64,000 bases of DNA from Candidatus Thiodiazotropha endoloripes (GTDB lineage: Bacteria > Pseudomonadota > Gammaproteobacteria > Chromatiales > Chromatiaceae), in contig LVKA01000023.1 in the NCBI GenBank assembly GCA_001709035.1, forward strand, positions 186,001-250,000, read 5' to 3'. Below the pieces are notes generated by a model. It saw only the letters and a program-made list of their open reading frames with translations, made no database searches and was not told the origin of the DNA. Positions within the stretch are counted from its first letter, which is position 1; every line of letters starts with the position of its first letter. Positions 45,601 to 52,608 of this stretch are shown here, one piece after another. Both the position numbers and the translations under genes were made by a program.

Positions 45601-45706
45601 TGCAGCTGCCGCCTCTGCCGGTACTGGCATCTACTCGACCGATATCGATGGTGATGCAAGACCGCAAGGCGCCCGTACGGACGCCGGTGCCGATGAGAGG
45701 TTGTAA
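39689..45706 (+). CDS. Giant secreted protein: SdrB/carboxypeptidase-regulatory-like domains plus right-handed beta-helix
   Basis: This 2005-residue protein starts at ATG 39689, with GGAG eight bases upstream; ATG 39713 is an alternative. A signal peptide ends near residue 30 (LNAAS). Residues 30-1290 are a chain of beta-sandwich modules. Several have a calcium-binding look (FRDDDQDGFWDDGE near 465, DWNGNGIQDPDDG near 730) and SdrB-like openings (ISGIVYYA, ISGVILND). From about 1300 (YPTIQDAIGSLD) to 1800 runs a right-handed parallel beta-helix with repeated asparagine ladders (NILSNNVSG, NTIANND). The C-terminus TDIDGDARPQGARTDAGADERL is a common ending of such helices. It is probably a surface or extracellular scaffold. 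No enzyme motif was recognised. It opens the copper-protein cluster. Confidence 0.85.
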   Translation: MINESQGYMNRGLQLFVFLCLSFLVTALNAASLTINVVDQSGNPITDPNFGFRWLLERDNTFPVDPANPGTTADELLSLSFHASNHEVGVATDGSGSLSGNVDASTATIGDVIPAGRYYVSVHPYSGYSLSGDSVDLRNVAAGEVTVTVQQHPIPTAQISIYLFEDKHPVNGVPDLPEEQNDGTVDWTQFSLFLEEPGGRYGAAGGQVIQDAFGNYLGTTYDQTCATSNPVGAGGDTPGGMINATCIDADGNPVIDVLGDGTMQPDENGYLNVKNLAPGKYGVVIIPPPNAGWQQTSTIEGSKVIDAWVKANEPAVFVEFGIPGPHVFMGFVRPFADLPPAQQGEQVATVSGVVTDMHMSRNPATNFFTGRPFPQCWIAINQVGVAGALGQAVYAGACGADSDFSVDLVPPGEYQLAIWDANLDVVFASLLFTVDPTNGTCNGGLSCNFGDVPVFNWFTRLNTGIFRDDDQDGFWDDGEIGIGPESQETVLRWRDGTIYQAFPTDGDGLAPFDEVFPFFHWLVAEVSFGNKKATGATFVVDAGGEVRPDGGWADPTFGELNPQGQCEARGVGHSDIVISATDPRGVIGDCLGSDDAGVTWVVENGRQIINPNTGNNLSRTETGLVLTQGFQGFLGQTSVMQFGKVDYVIDTPFDFSAFPPRISEYVGENGGISGIVYYATTRAEDEPQFAAAEEWEPGVPRVQLALYADGDVNCPPLNNFPGDPCDIDWNGNGIQDPDDGVIEDINGVPGIQRADVNNHPLDVFPGPEDVDNGTPGVFDMGDALQVTHTDSWDDNLPAGCQGTNNPPGAEVDPAIDDQRCFDGLRNFNQVRDALFDGGYAFEDYDLDHLASIPAATGYNAAVVATKLSAFYTGLRTGWPELNLPEAWLIPGDYLVESATPAGYKLVREHHKNVDYGDEYIPSLQAFPATCVGEEVMVPEYLAMATKDGSGDAAQLIPGVEAIGAPFAGEMRPLCDLKHVPLSAGQNAAAEFFLMTDVPKAGNISGVILNDLANEFNPNSPQFGEKFAPPQVPVAFYDWNGNEINRVYADNFGRYNLMVASTTTANLPMPSGMSPNMLVSCMNDAGPIPNPDFTGAAGDGIDGSGNPEFIIDPHFDTQYSQFCYTFQYMPGTITYLDTPVEPVAAFAGPDQFPLDCEAPTQTPAISSVLREVVPASGIEGPFVVAGTGENIVINAKGLTAVRNPEWADGDPLAEQNIDRDYGFGSVAGSVLVQDRNGNPVTTLVASTWSDNAIIASTAGLAAGEYQLLVEHNNGSVSPTGITLTVGIAEGVGLGNNNSTYNVVNVPSATYPTIQDAIGSLDNGLGGVNAGDLIIVKPGLYNEMVIMWKPVKLQGFGAETTILNARQTPTEKIIAWRELAAELVGTGTIDQLPGQLVPVPFFGGVQGALGAPIFPTEEGAGIMVAGKWTGPNRFHRNNRNRYARIDGLSIIGASTGGGIVANGYTRFLVISNNRLTTNSGFYGGGIRIGHSTLTHEVIGEDDEFFRRGYNSWLEDQAEDGFMAYDDAFADNMNIHHNEIIKNGGLNGAGGGISIHTGANNYRVRSNLICGNFSKGDGAGIGHMGLSRGGQILDNTIIFNESFSQTPGTKPAGGGIFVGGLAGLRVDEETGLTLSPGSGNVNILGNQIRGNLAGAGDGGGIAMLSVNGEDITRDPDVFGRWYRVIVANNILSNNVSGLAGAISLSDSVKTYIRYNTIANNDSTATGSQAFGITDPNQSIAKPAGVVARYHSATMMSLIDDDVAEEFPGSQFDEDDVRNRSEERMTFSDPIQLLDNILYHNRSFYWRNTDDPATVVLENGLVPASCDNTTNTNCDITVVNVEDYTQDLAVLSGHTIDPVHPQYGPMLLRPLRNVLQTGASAVANNTYIDGYSTANNDPHNSLGPVFVNGRFNEDRNALLFPEFKVLQVAGAFDEGGNFLQVNFGPLSLLDIDGNTATADGLIDYHLEAGLNPAVDAAAASAGTGIYSTDIDGDARPQGARTDAGADERL

Positions 45707-45849
45707 TCATGAAAATGATCAACACACATGCAACTGAAAAGCGCCAGCCTGTCACCATGGACAACGTCCTGGTGGCAGGGTGGAACAAACTTCGCAAACA
45801 CACATCAGGTGAGTCAGGCGCTTACAAAATAACGAGGAGTAAACGCCCC

Positions 45850-47193
45850 ATGAAACTATTTAGTAAGCAAGCCCTTGCCGGAGCAATAGCCCTGGCACTG
45901 CTGGGCATCTCGGGTCAGGCTAGCGCCATTGTCAATGTACAGTGTCCTGGTGATAACAACGGTGATGCAGACTGGAATGATGCTGGTGAAACTCAGCCAG
46001 CGAATACCAAGTGTATGCATCTGATCGCTGGTGACAGCTATGCCAAGATGTCTGATGGCAATCCGCTCTACACCTTCGGCTTTGGTGATCAGACTGGTAC
46101 CGCGCCTGATCAAGTTATCGGAGAGGGTATCCTCAGCGCTGAGTGGCCCGGACCTACCATTGAACTGGATGAGGGAGATCACTTCTTCCTCAACCTGACC
46201 AATGTGGGTACGGTGGTCCGTCCCGATCTGTTCGATCCCCATACTGTCCACTTTCATGGCTTCCCGAATGCCTCGGCGGCCTTCGACGGTGTACCTGAGG
46301 TGTCGGTCAGTATCAATATGGGATCGACCCTGACTTATTACTACAACATCGTTGAGCCTGGCACCTATCTCTACCACTGCCACGTGGAAGCCACCGAGCA
46401 TATGGAGATGGGCATGTTGGCCAATCTTTATGTTCATCCAATTCAGGATGAACTGGGTTGTTTCGATTTCGGGCCAGACAACGCTGGTACCACGGAATAC
46501 GATCCTGAAAGAGTGCCAAATGGCAATTGTGCAGCAGCGGTTGGCGATGCGGGTTATGTCTACAATGACGGTGACGGCACCACAGCTTTTGATGTAGAGA
46601 CAGCGATCCAGCTTTCAAGCTTCGATCAGGTGTTCCATGATGCCAGTCTGTTTGTACAGCCACTGCCATTTGCCCTGTTGGAAGGCAACTATCCCCAATT
46701 CAATGGTCGGGGTTACCCTGACACCGTCAACCCAGATCCACTGCCTGCTCCAGTTGATGCTACGGACCCAGTCGCGGATCCTGCAGGATTGAATGGCGGC
46801 AAGGTAACCGGGACTGTCGGTGAGCCTTTGACCGATGGCGCGATCACGCAGTTTCTGGGTTCCTCGATCCAACTTGACCGAAACACGGGTGAACAGCGTC
46901 TGCTGTTACGCCTCTCCAATGTGGGGCTGGATCGCTTCTGGACGATTACCGCCATGGGGCTGACCATGAAGGTGGTCGGCACCGGTGCCCGTCATATGCG
47001 TGGCATAGATGGCAAGAACATCTATAAAGAGGCTGCATCCCACAACTTTGGTGGTGGTGAGACCCTCGACATCATTATTGATACCACAGATGTCGCCCCG
47101 GGTACCTACTTCCTGCATGCCACCGAAGTGCATCAGATGAGTAATGCAACCCAGTTGGATGGCGGCATGATCACTGAGATTGTCATCAACTGA
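45850..47193 (+). CDS. Multicopper oxidase-like protein carrying the type 1 copper site (half-site A)
   Basis: I start at ATG 45850 (GAGGAG ten bases upstream), giving 447 residues with signal peptide MKLFSKQALAGAIALALLGI. The first cupredoxin domain (about 85-200) has HTVHFHG (H131, H134, H136), equal to the HxxHxHG motif, and YHCHVEATEHMEMGM (H176, C177, H178, H184, M189), a type 1 copper motif with two extra residues against HCHxxxHxxxGM. The second cupredoxin domain (about 340-447) has only FLHATEVHQM and no cysteine. So it has one complete type 1 site and two of the four His-x-His pairs needed for a trinuclear centre. The next gene supplies the other two. Substrate unknown. Confidence 0.85.
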   Translation: MKLFSKQALAGAIALALLGISGQASAIVNVQCPGDNNGDADWNDAGETQPANTKCMHLIAGDSYAKMSDGNPLYTFGFGDQTGTAPDQVIGEGILSAEWPGPTIELDEGDHFFLNLTNVGTVVRPDLFDPHTVHFHGFPNASAAFDGVPEVSVSINMGSTLTYYYNIVEPGTYLYHCHVEATEHMEMGMLANLYVHPIQDELGCFDFGPDNAGTTEYDPERVPNGNCAAAVGDAGYVYNDGDGTTAFDVETAIQLSSFDQVFHDASLFVQPLPFALLEGNYPQFNGRGYPDTVNPDPLPAPVDATDPVADPAGLNGGKVTGTVGEPLTDGAITQFLGSSIQLDRNTGEQRLLLRLSNVGLDRFWTITAMGLTMKVVGTGARHMRGIDGKNIYKEAASHNFGGGETLDIIIDTTDVAPGTYFLHATEVHQMSNATQLDGGMITEIVIN

Positions 47194-47220
47194 GCCTGGC
47201 CGAACTAGGAGATGAGATTA

Positions 47221-48651
47221 ATGAAACAACTACTCAAACAACCTGGACGGCTCTTGGGCCTCCTGTTTTTGGGCATGAGCAGTGCGCTGACTGTGCAGCA
47301 GGCACAGGCGGAGCACGATATCCGAGGCATCTCACAGGGTGCCAACGGTGTGTTCAACCTCTATGCCTATCCATTCAACATGAACCTGCCCGAGGGCACC
47401 AGTCTCTACATGTGGGGCTTTGGTGATCTGGATCTGGGTGAAGGCGCCTCTCATGATGCGGGTGCCAACTACCAGTTGCCTCAGTATCCGGCGCCGACAC
47501 TGATCGTCACCGAGGGTGAGGCGGTCACCATCAACCTGGTGAACTACGGTGTGCCAGACAATATCTCCATTGAGATGACCGGTCATGAAGTCAGCTCTCA
47601 ATGTATCGATATTCCTGCACCAGGTGGTCCGACACCGACAACCGGAGCGACTAACTGTACGGTCGGGCTGTTTACCAACGAAGCCGATGTGGGACAGGCT
47701 GTCAGTTACACCTTCACCGCAGGTTCTCCCGGCACCTATATCTACCACAGTCTGGCCGGTGCAAATCCCGGACTGCATACCGAAATGGGTCTGGTGGGTG
47801 TGATGGTTGTCAGACCGGCTGATTACGATCCAATCACAAATCGGACCGCTTACGGTGCCGGTACCGGAACTGATTACGATCATGAGAATCTCTACCTGAT
47901 GACCGAAGTGGATCCGGATATTCATATCCAGATGGAGAAGGGACACGTCAACCACTTCACCAATACCGATCGCTACGCCAAGGTCTGGTTCATTAACGGC
48001 CGGGTCTTTCCGGATCTGTTCCAGGGTGACTACAACACCCTGTTTCCGAACCAGCCCTATGAGTCCCTGGTTATGTCAAGACCCGGTGATGTGGTCCTGG
48101 TACGTAACGTCAATGCAGGGCAGGATGCTCATCCCATGCACTACCATGGCGAGAACCTGCGTTTCATCGGTCGTGACGGCAAGATGCTGAGTTCCGATGG
48201 TGTTCTGGCCGATCTGGGTCGTTCTGACAACACCATCAATTCGCAGCCAAAGCAGACGGTTGACGCCCTCTGGACCTGGACAGGTAAGGACCTGGGCTGG
48301 GACATCTACGGTCACGATACCGGACACAACTGTATCGATGTCAACCCACGTGATGGGTATGCAGATGCCAACTCCGACTACCCTGGTGAGTGGTGTAACG
48401 ACCACAACAAACCGATACCAGTCTCACTGCCTGGTGTGGGCGATCTCACCCTGGGTGGCTGGTGGAGTGGCAGCCCCTTCCTGGGCGATACCGGTGACCT
48501 GCCTCCTGGTGAGGGCGGTCTGAATCCCTTTGGCGGCTACTTCCTGGTATGGCACTCCCATGCTGAAAAAGAGCTGACTACCTTTGACATCTTCCCTGGC
48601 GGAAGCCTGGGATCGGTAGTTGTGCTGCCTCCTGGTACACCAATCCAATAA
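47221..48651 (+). CDS. Multicopper oxidase-like protein lacking type 1 cysteine (half-site B)
   Basis: ATG 47221 (AGGAG nine bases upstream) gives 476 residues with a signal peptide ending near QQAQAEHD; the ATG at 47212 overlaps the ribosome site. The first cupredoxin domain (to about 200) is degenerate: YHSLAGANPGLHTEMGL keeps one His and the MG but no HxH. The C-terminal domain has AHPMHYHG (H304, H307, H309) and VWHSHAEKELTTF (H445, H447), where serine replaces the type 1 cysteine. It therefore carries two His-x-His pairs and no type 1 site, complementary to the preceding protein. It starts 27 bases after that gene and is surely in the same operon. Confidence 0.85.
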   Translation: MKQLLKQPGRLLGLLFLGMSSALTVQQAQAEHDIRGISQGANGVFNLYAYPFNMNLPEGTSLYMWGFGDLDLGEGASHDAGANYQLPQYPAPTLIVTEGEAVTINLVNYGVPDNISIEMTGHEVSSQCIDIPAPGGPTPTTGATNCTVGLFTNEADVGQAVSYTFTAGSPGTYIYHSLAGANPGLHTEMGLVGVMVVRPADYDPITNRTAYGAGTGTDYDHENLYLMTEVDPDIHIQMEKGHVNHFTNTDRYAKVWFINGRVFPDLFQGDYNTLFPNQPYESLVMSRPGDVVLVRNVNAGQDAHPMHYHGENLRFIGRDGKMLSSDGVLADLGRSDNTINSQPKQTVDALWTWTGKDLGWDIYGHDTGHNCIDVNPRDGYADANSDYPGEWCNDHNKPIPVSLPGVGDLTLGGWWSGSPFLGDTGDLPPGEGGLNPFGGYFLVWHSHAEKELTTFDIFPGGSLGSVVVLPPGTPIQ

Positions 48652-48667
48652 TCGGGAGGGCACAATC

Positions 48668-51600
48668 ATGAAAAGGTCTACTACCATGAAGCAAACACTG
48701 AAACCCATCGTAGTCGCCTGTGCCTTGGCTTTAGGTGCCGGTCAAGCGAATGCATTGGATGTTTATCTCATTGCTAAATCGTTCACTCAGGATCTACCAC
48801 TCTCTGGTGGCGGAACGCAACCAACCACCATGTGGGGTTATGCTCTGGATGATATAGGTTCTCCCGGTGCTTGCTACAATGCCGGCAACCCGGCAGACGC
48901 AGCCTGTACTGGTGCAACAGCAACTGCACCAGGACCACGGATCACCATCGATCCTGCAGATCCTGTATTGAACATCTATCTCACCAATCTGCTGGATGAA
49001 CCCACATCGATCGTGATACCGGGTCAGCAGTTACCTCTGATGGGGCCGACCTGGGACGACGGTACGACGGGTGGTCGTACCAATCTGACCCAAAAGGTGC
49101 GCTCTTACGGTGTGGAAGCTGCGGCAAACGGCGGCACACAGGTCTATTCCTGGGCAGGCACCAATGCCATCGCCAATAGCGGTACTTTGATGTACCACAC
49201 GGGTACCTGGCCGCAGAAACAGCTCTACATGGGGCTTGCCGGTGTGATCACCAAGGATGCTGATGTCGGCAATGTTCTCTACGACCATGACGGCATTCCG
49301 GCCAGTGGCGATGAGGTAACCTATGCAAATGAGCTGATCCTCTTCTACCACGATGTGGATACTGATTTTAATGCAAATGTGGTTGCCGGTACTCTGGATA
49401 CCGCCATTCATCGTCATCCCGGTTGGTATATGATCAATGGTCAGTCCTACCAGACCAGCTTTCCGGATATTCTTTACGGTGAGGATGGTGTCACACCTCT
49501 GACGACAGCTGGTCCGACTCTGCTGCGTTTTGTCAGTGCCGCATCCGAGAAGCATGTGCCTGTACTGCAGGGCCTCTACGGTACAATCCATGCTGAGGAC
49601 GGCATCCCCTATACCTATGAGGATGGCACAGGCATACATACCGCACCGCGTCAGCAGTACTCGGTCGGTCTGCCACCGCTGAAGACCAAAGACGTGATTG
49701 TCCAGCCCACATTCGGTGGGACCTATGCGGTCTACGACGGCAATGGCAATATGACCAATCCCAGTGATCCGGGTGACTTCTTCCAGGGCGATGAGATCGG
49801 CGGTATGATCCGCAAGCTCGGCTTCAACTTGGGCGTTGGAGGTAATCAGCCACCGATTGCCAATGCAGATCCAATCACCATTCAGATCCCGGAAGTAGTC
49901 AGTGCTGATACTTCATATCAGGTCATTGAAACCATCAATGTGCTAGCCAATGATCTGGATCCGGATAACGATGCGCTGATTCTTGGTGCAAATACGATCG
50001 TTGGTGATGTCTTCTCGATTCCCGGTTTGATCATGTCACTGGATTGTCTGGGTGGCGGAACTAGCTGTGATTTAACCGTCGATTCTGCGCTTCCACCCAC
50101 TGTGTTAGGGGGTGAAACCGCTCAATATACTTACGAAATCACAACCGCGGTCAATACAACACCGGTTGCAGGCAACATCGATCTGACGGTCGAGGTTAAT
50201 GCGGCACCCGTACTGGCAGCCGCACCACAGATCGTGGTTACCACAGACGATCTGGTTGCTGATGTAGCAACCATCAATCTGGCGGACCTGGTGGCGGATG
50301 CAACCGATGCAACGACCGGTGATACGGTAAGCGTATCGGATACGCCTCCTGTTGCTATCGCGGCTGCGCCTGCAACCACAGCAACGCTGACTTGTAACTA
50401 CGGGGCAGGTACCTGCAGTATCGATTTTACGGGTATTGCGGCTCCACATCAGCTGAACCTCGACTTCACCATGACCGATGGTCTGAATGTGGTTGAGGGT
50501 CAGTCTGCGACGGTCTCCCTGGCCTTCCCGGGAGCAACGCTGTTTGATGATGCCACCACGCTGGATCAGGTTGGTGCGCTGGATCTCGATGCCAACGATG
50601 TCAATCTGCCCGCCACATACGGTCTGGCGCTCGCGTCGGCACCGACTGCCGGCGGTACGGCGACTGTAGAAGACGATGGTACGTTTACCTATACCCCACC
50701 GGCAGGAACTTTTACCGGGGATAGCTTCACCTACTGTCTGACCGCCGCACCTTTGGATGATACCTGTCTGGCAACTCCGCCTGCAGCAACGGTGACCATC
50801 GATCCCGCTCCGGCATCCGGATTGATCGCCGTCGGTGGCAAGACCTACACGACCGATGAGGATGCAGTCCTCGATGTGCTCGCGGCCAACGGTCTGTTGA
50901 TCGGTGAATCGCCCATCAATGGCGGTACTCTGGCGGTAGTCGTGGATGACGCACCTACCTGTGCCAACACCGCGGCTGGCAGCTTCACCTACGACGGTAC
51001 GACTGGTGAATTCCACTACGAGCCTCTGCTGGATTGGAACAGTGTCAATGCACCAACGGGTCTTTGTACCCTTGCTGACGGTCCAGACACCATCACCTAT
51101 CATCTTGAAGAGACCTACAACGATGGCGGTAATTTCGTGACCATCAGTAGTAACACGGTGACCGCAGAGATCACTGTCAATCCGGTCAACGATGCACCGG
51201 TGGCTGTGAACGATATCTTCTATGTTCAGGATGCCTCTACCGCTGTATTGGATGGACAAGGTGAGCCAGTATCCATGACCTTCAGTGTTGCAGCAGCTGG
51301 GGTTCTCCTGAACGATACTGATCTTGAGAATGACGGCCTGCTGGCAACCGAAGTGAATGATCCTGGCAACCTGGATCCTGCACTGGGTATCGATGGTTCC
51401 ATGCCAAGCTTTGCTATCGATCCTACCGCGGTCGGTATTCTGACCAGTGTGGAGTATGAGGCGAGCGATCTCATGGCTCAGAGCAACATCGCTACTGCTG
51501 ATATCGTACGTCAGGTCTCGGTTACCCGTGCCTCCTATCTGCAACGCGGTAATCCCGGTACCGGCAATGATAGATGGCGCCTCAGAGGTGTGGTTGACAC

Positions 51601-51898
51601 GACCATCCCAACCACGGGTACTGCACAGGGCGTACGGGTCTACCTGGTACGGGTCGATATCAACGGGACACCATCCCCACGGGTTGAAATCGTACCCACA
51701 GCGACTGGCAATAATAATGGTCGTATCCGGTCTGTCGGCGGACAACATGTCTGGGGTATCAATGTCAACGGTGTTGGCAACAACAGACCGGAAGTTGAAT
51801 TGCCAGATGGCAATGACTATCTGGAAATCGAGGTGGTTGATTTAGCCACCTACCCAGAGGCTGTCTACAACAACGTACCATTTGATATCGAGCCATAG
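48668..51898 (+). CDS. Copper-site-less multicopper-oxidase-like domain fused to cadherin/Ig-like repeats
   Basis: ATG 48668 with GGGAGGG seven bases upstream gives 1076 residues and a signal peptide (to about 29, GAGQANA). Residues 30-385 align in pattern with the two proteins before it (TTMWGYALDD, SGTLMYHTGTWPQKQLYMGLAGVI, HPGWYMINGQSY) but have no HxH or HCH motif. From 393 come cadherin/Ig-like repeats: NQPPIANADPITIQ, ETINVLANDLDPDND, NDAPVAVNDIFYV and GVLLNDTDLENDG. A separate C-terminal domain follows (about 945-1076, RASYLQRGNPGTGNDRWRLRG). It probably has a structural role within the oxidase complex, for example adhesion or display. Confidence 0.8.
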   Translation: MKRSTTMKQTLKPIVVACALALGAGQANALDVYLIAKSFTQDLPLSGGGTQPTTMWGYALDDIGSPGACYNAGNPADAACTGATATAPGPRITIDPADPVLNIYLTNLLDEPTSIVIPGQQLPLMGPTWDDGTTGGRTNLTQKVRSYGVEAAANGGTQVYSWAGTNAIANSGTLMYHTGTWPQKQLYMGLAGVITKDADVGNVLYDHDGIPASGDEVTYANELILFYHDVDTDFNANVVAGTLDTAIHRHPGWYMINGQSYQTSFPDILYGEDGVTPLTTAGPTLLRFVSAASEKHVPVLQGLYGTIHAEDGIPYTYEDGTGIHTAPRQQYSVGLPPLKTKDVIVQPTFGGTYAVYDGNGNMTNPSDPGDFFQGDEIGGMIRKLGFNLGVGGNQPPIANADPITIQIPEVVSADTSYQVIETINVLANDLDPDNDALILGANTIVGDVFSIPGLIMSLDCLGGGTSCDLTVDSALPPTVLGGETAQYTYEITTAVNTTPVAGNIDLTVEVNAAPVLAAAPQIVVTTDDLVADVATINLADLVADATDATTGDTVSVSDTPPVAIAAAPATTATLTCNYGAGTCSIDFTGIAAPHQLNLDFTMTDGLNVVEGQSATVSLAFPGATLFDDATTLDQVGALDLDANDVNLPATYGLALASAPTAGGTATVEDDGTFTYTPPAGTFTGDSFTYCLTAAPLDDTCLATPPAATVTIDPAPASGLIAVGGKTYTTDEDAVLDVLAANGLLIGESPINGGTLAVVVDDAPTCANTAAGSFTYDGTTGEFHYEPLLDWNSVNAPTGLCTLADGPDTITYHLEETYNDGGNFVTISSNTVTAEITVNPVNDAPVAVNDIFYVQDASTAVLDGQGEPVSMTFSVAAAGVLLNDTDLENDGLLATEVNDPGNLDPALGIDGSMPSFAIDPTAVGILTSVEYEASDLMAQSNIATADIVRQVSVTRASYLQRGNPGTGNDRWRLRGVVDTTIPTTGTAQGVRVYLVRVDINGTPSPRVEIVPTATGNNNGRIRSVGGQHVWGINVNGVGNNRPEVELPDGNDYLEIEVVDLATYPEAVYNNVPFDIEP

Positions 51899-51919
51899 TT
51901 AGTATCATGGCGTGAGGCA

Positions 51920-51950
51920 CCGCCCCCTGTACTGCAGGGGGCGGATTTTT
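51920..51950 (+). terminator. Strong Rho-independent terminator inside the copper-protein cluster
   Basis: CCGCCCCCTG (51920-51929) pairs with CAGGGGGCGG (51935-51944) around TACTG, followed by ATTTTTG. It lies 21 bases after the third oxidase-like gene and 43 bases before the next start. The downstream genes must either depend on read-through or use a promoter squeezed into the hairpin region. This would lower their expression relative to the oxidases. Confidence 0.92.
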
Positions 51951-51992
51951 GTTAAGATCAATCGTCAAACGACACAATTCCTGGGTAGTACC

Positions 51993-52586
51993 ATGAAAAG
52001 TTCACACTTTTCCGAAAAAGCGCCTGAGGATGATAAGGAGAGGCATCCTAGAGGCAATCCTCTGCTGGTGATTCTGGTCCTGGTGATCTGCACCACGGCC
52101 TTTCTTGCATTCACCGCATCGGTCGCCAAGGCAGATAGTAAAGCTGCAGCGCAGAGCGTAGAGCAAGCGGCCTCCAAGCCCTGGAAACCGCCTGTTGCCA
52201 TGGCGAACGTTCCCAAACCCCCTGTGGATAAGGAAACCGCCAAGAAAATCGCCGAAAAATGGGGTGTTGAGCTACTGAGTCTGCGGCTGACCGCAGCCGG
52301 CTACATGATCGATTTCAGGTTTCGGGTGCTGGATATCGAAAAAGCCAAGATATTTTTCGACCACCGCATCAAACCGCACCTAAAGGTTGAGAAATCTAAT
52401 GCTAAACTACCTATACCCATGGCGGCCAAGGTAGGTGCGTTCAGAGCGACCAACCGGGGCAAGAACATCAAGTCCAACAAGAATTACTACATGGTGTTTG
52501 GCAATCCTGATGCCCATGTGAAATCAGGAGAAAAAGTAACAATGGTGATCGGCGACTTTAAAGCTGAAAATTTAACAGTCAACTGA
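51993..52586 (+). CDS. Membrane-anchored protein of unknown function
   Basis: I take ATG 51993 (MKSSHFSEK), since the longer in-frame reading to 51912 would overlap the terminator hairpin. The 197-residue product has a cytosolic lead, one membrane helix (about 22-43, LLVILVLVICTTAFLAFTAS), a proline/alanine linker and a periplasmic domain from about 80 (KKIAEKWGVELLSLRLTAAGYMIDFRFRVLD to AHVKSGEKVTMVIGDFKAENLTV). This domain looks like an Ig-like sandwich. No family recognised. Its place between the oxidases and the Calx-beta protein suggests a part in assembly. Confidence 0.7.
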   Translation: MKSSHFSEKAPEDDKERHPRGNPLLVILVLVICTTAFLAFTASVAKADSKAAAQSVEQAASKPWKPPVAMANVPKPPVDKETAKKIAEKWGVELLSLRLTAAGYMIDFRFRVLDIEKAKIFFDHRIKPHLKVEKSNAKLPIPMAAKVGAFRATNRGKNIKSNKNYYMVFGNPDAHVKSGEKVTMVIGDFKAENLTVN

Positions 52587-52608
52587 TCGGTTGACTCGAG
52601 AAGGAAAT

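Noticed and set aside
50105-51748. A 547-codon minus-strand frame
   Set aside because: It lies fully inside the third oxidase-like gene, whose repeats, signal peptide and ribosome site are clear. The antisense frame arises from its regular codon pattern; its product is rich in Cys, Arg and Gly without domain character.
45850-51898. Naming the oxidases as manganese or iron oxidases
   Set aside because: Surface multicopper oxidases do oxidise Mn or Fe in some bacteria, but no substrate-specific residue can be read here. The function stays open.
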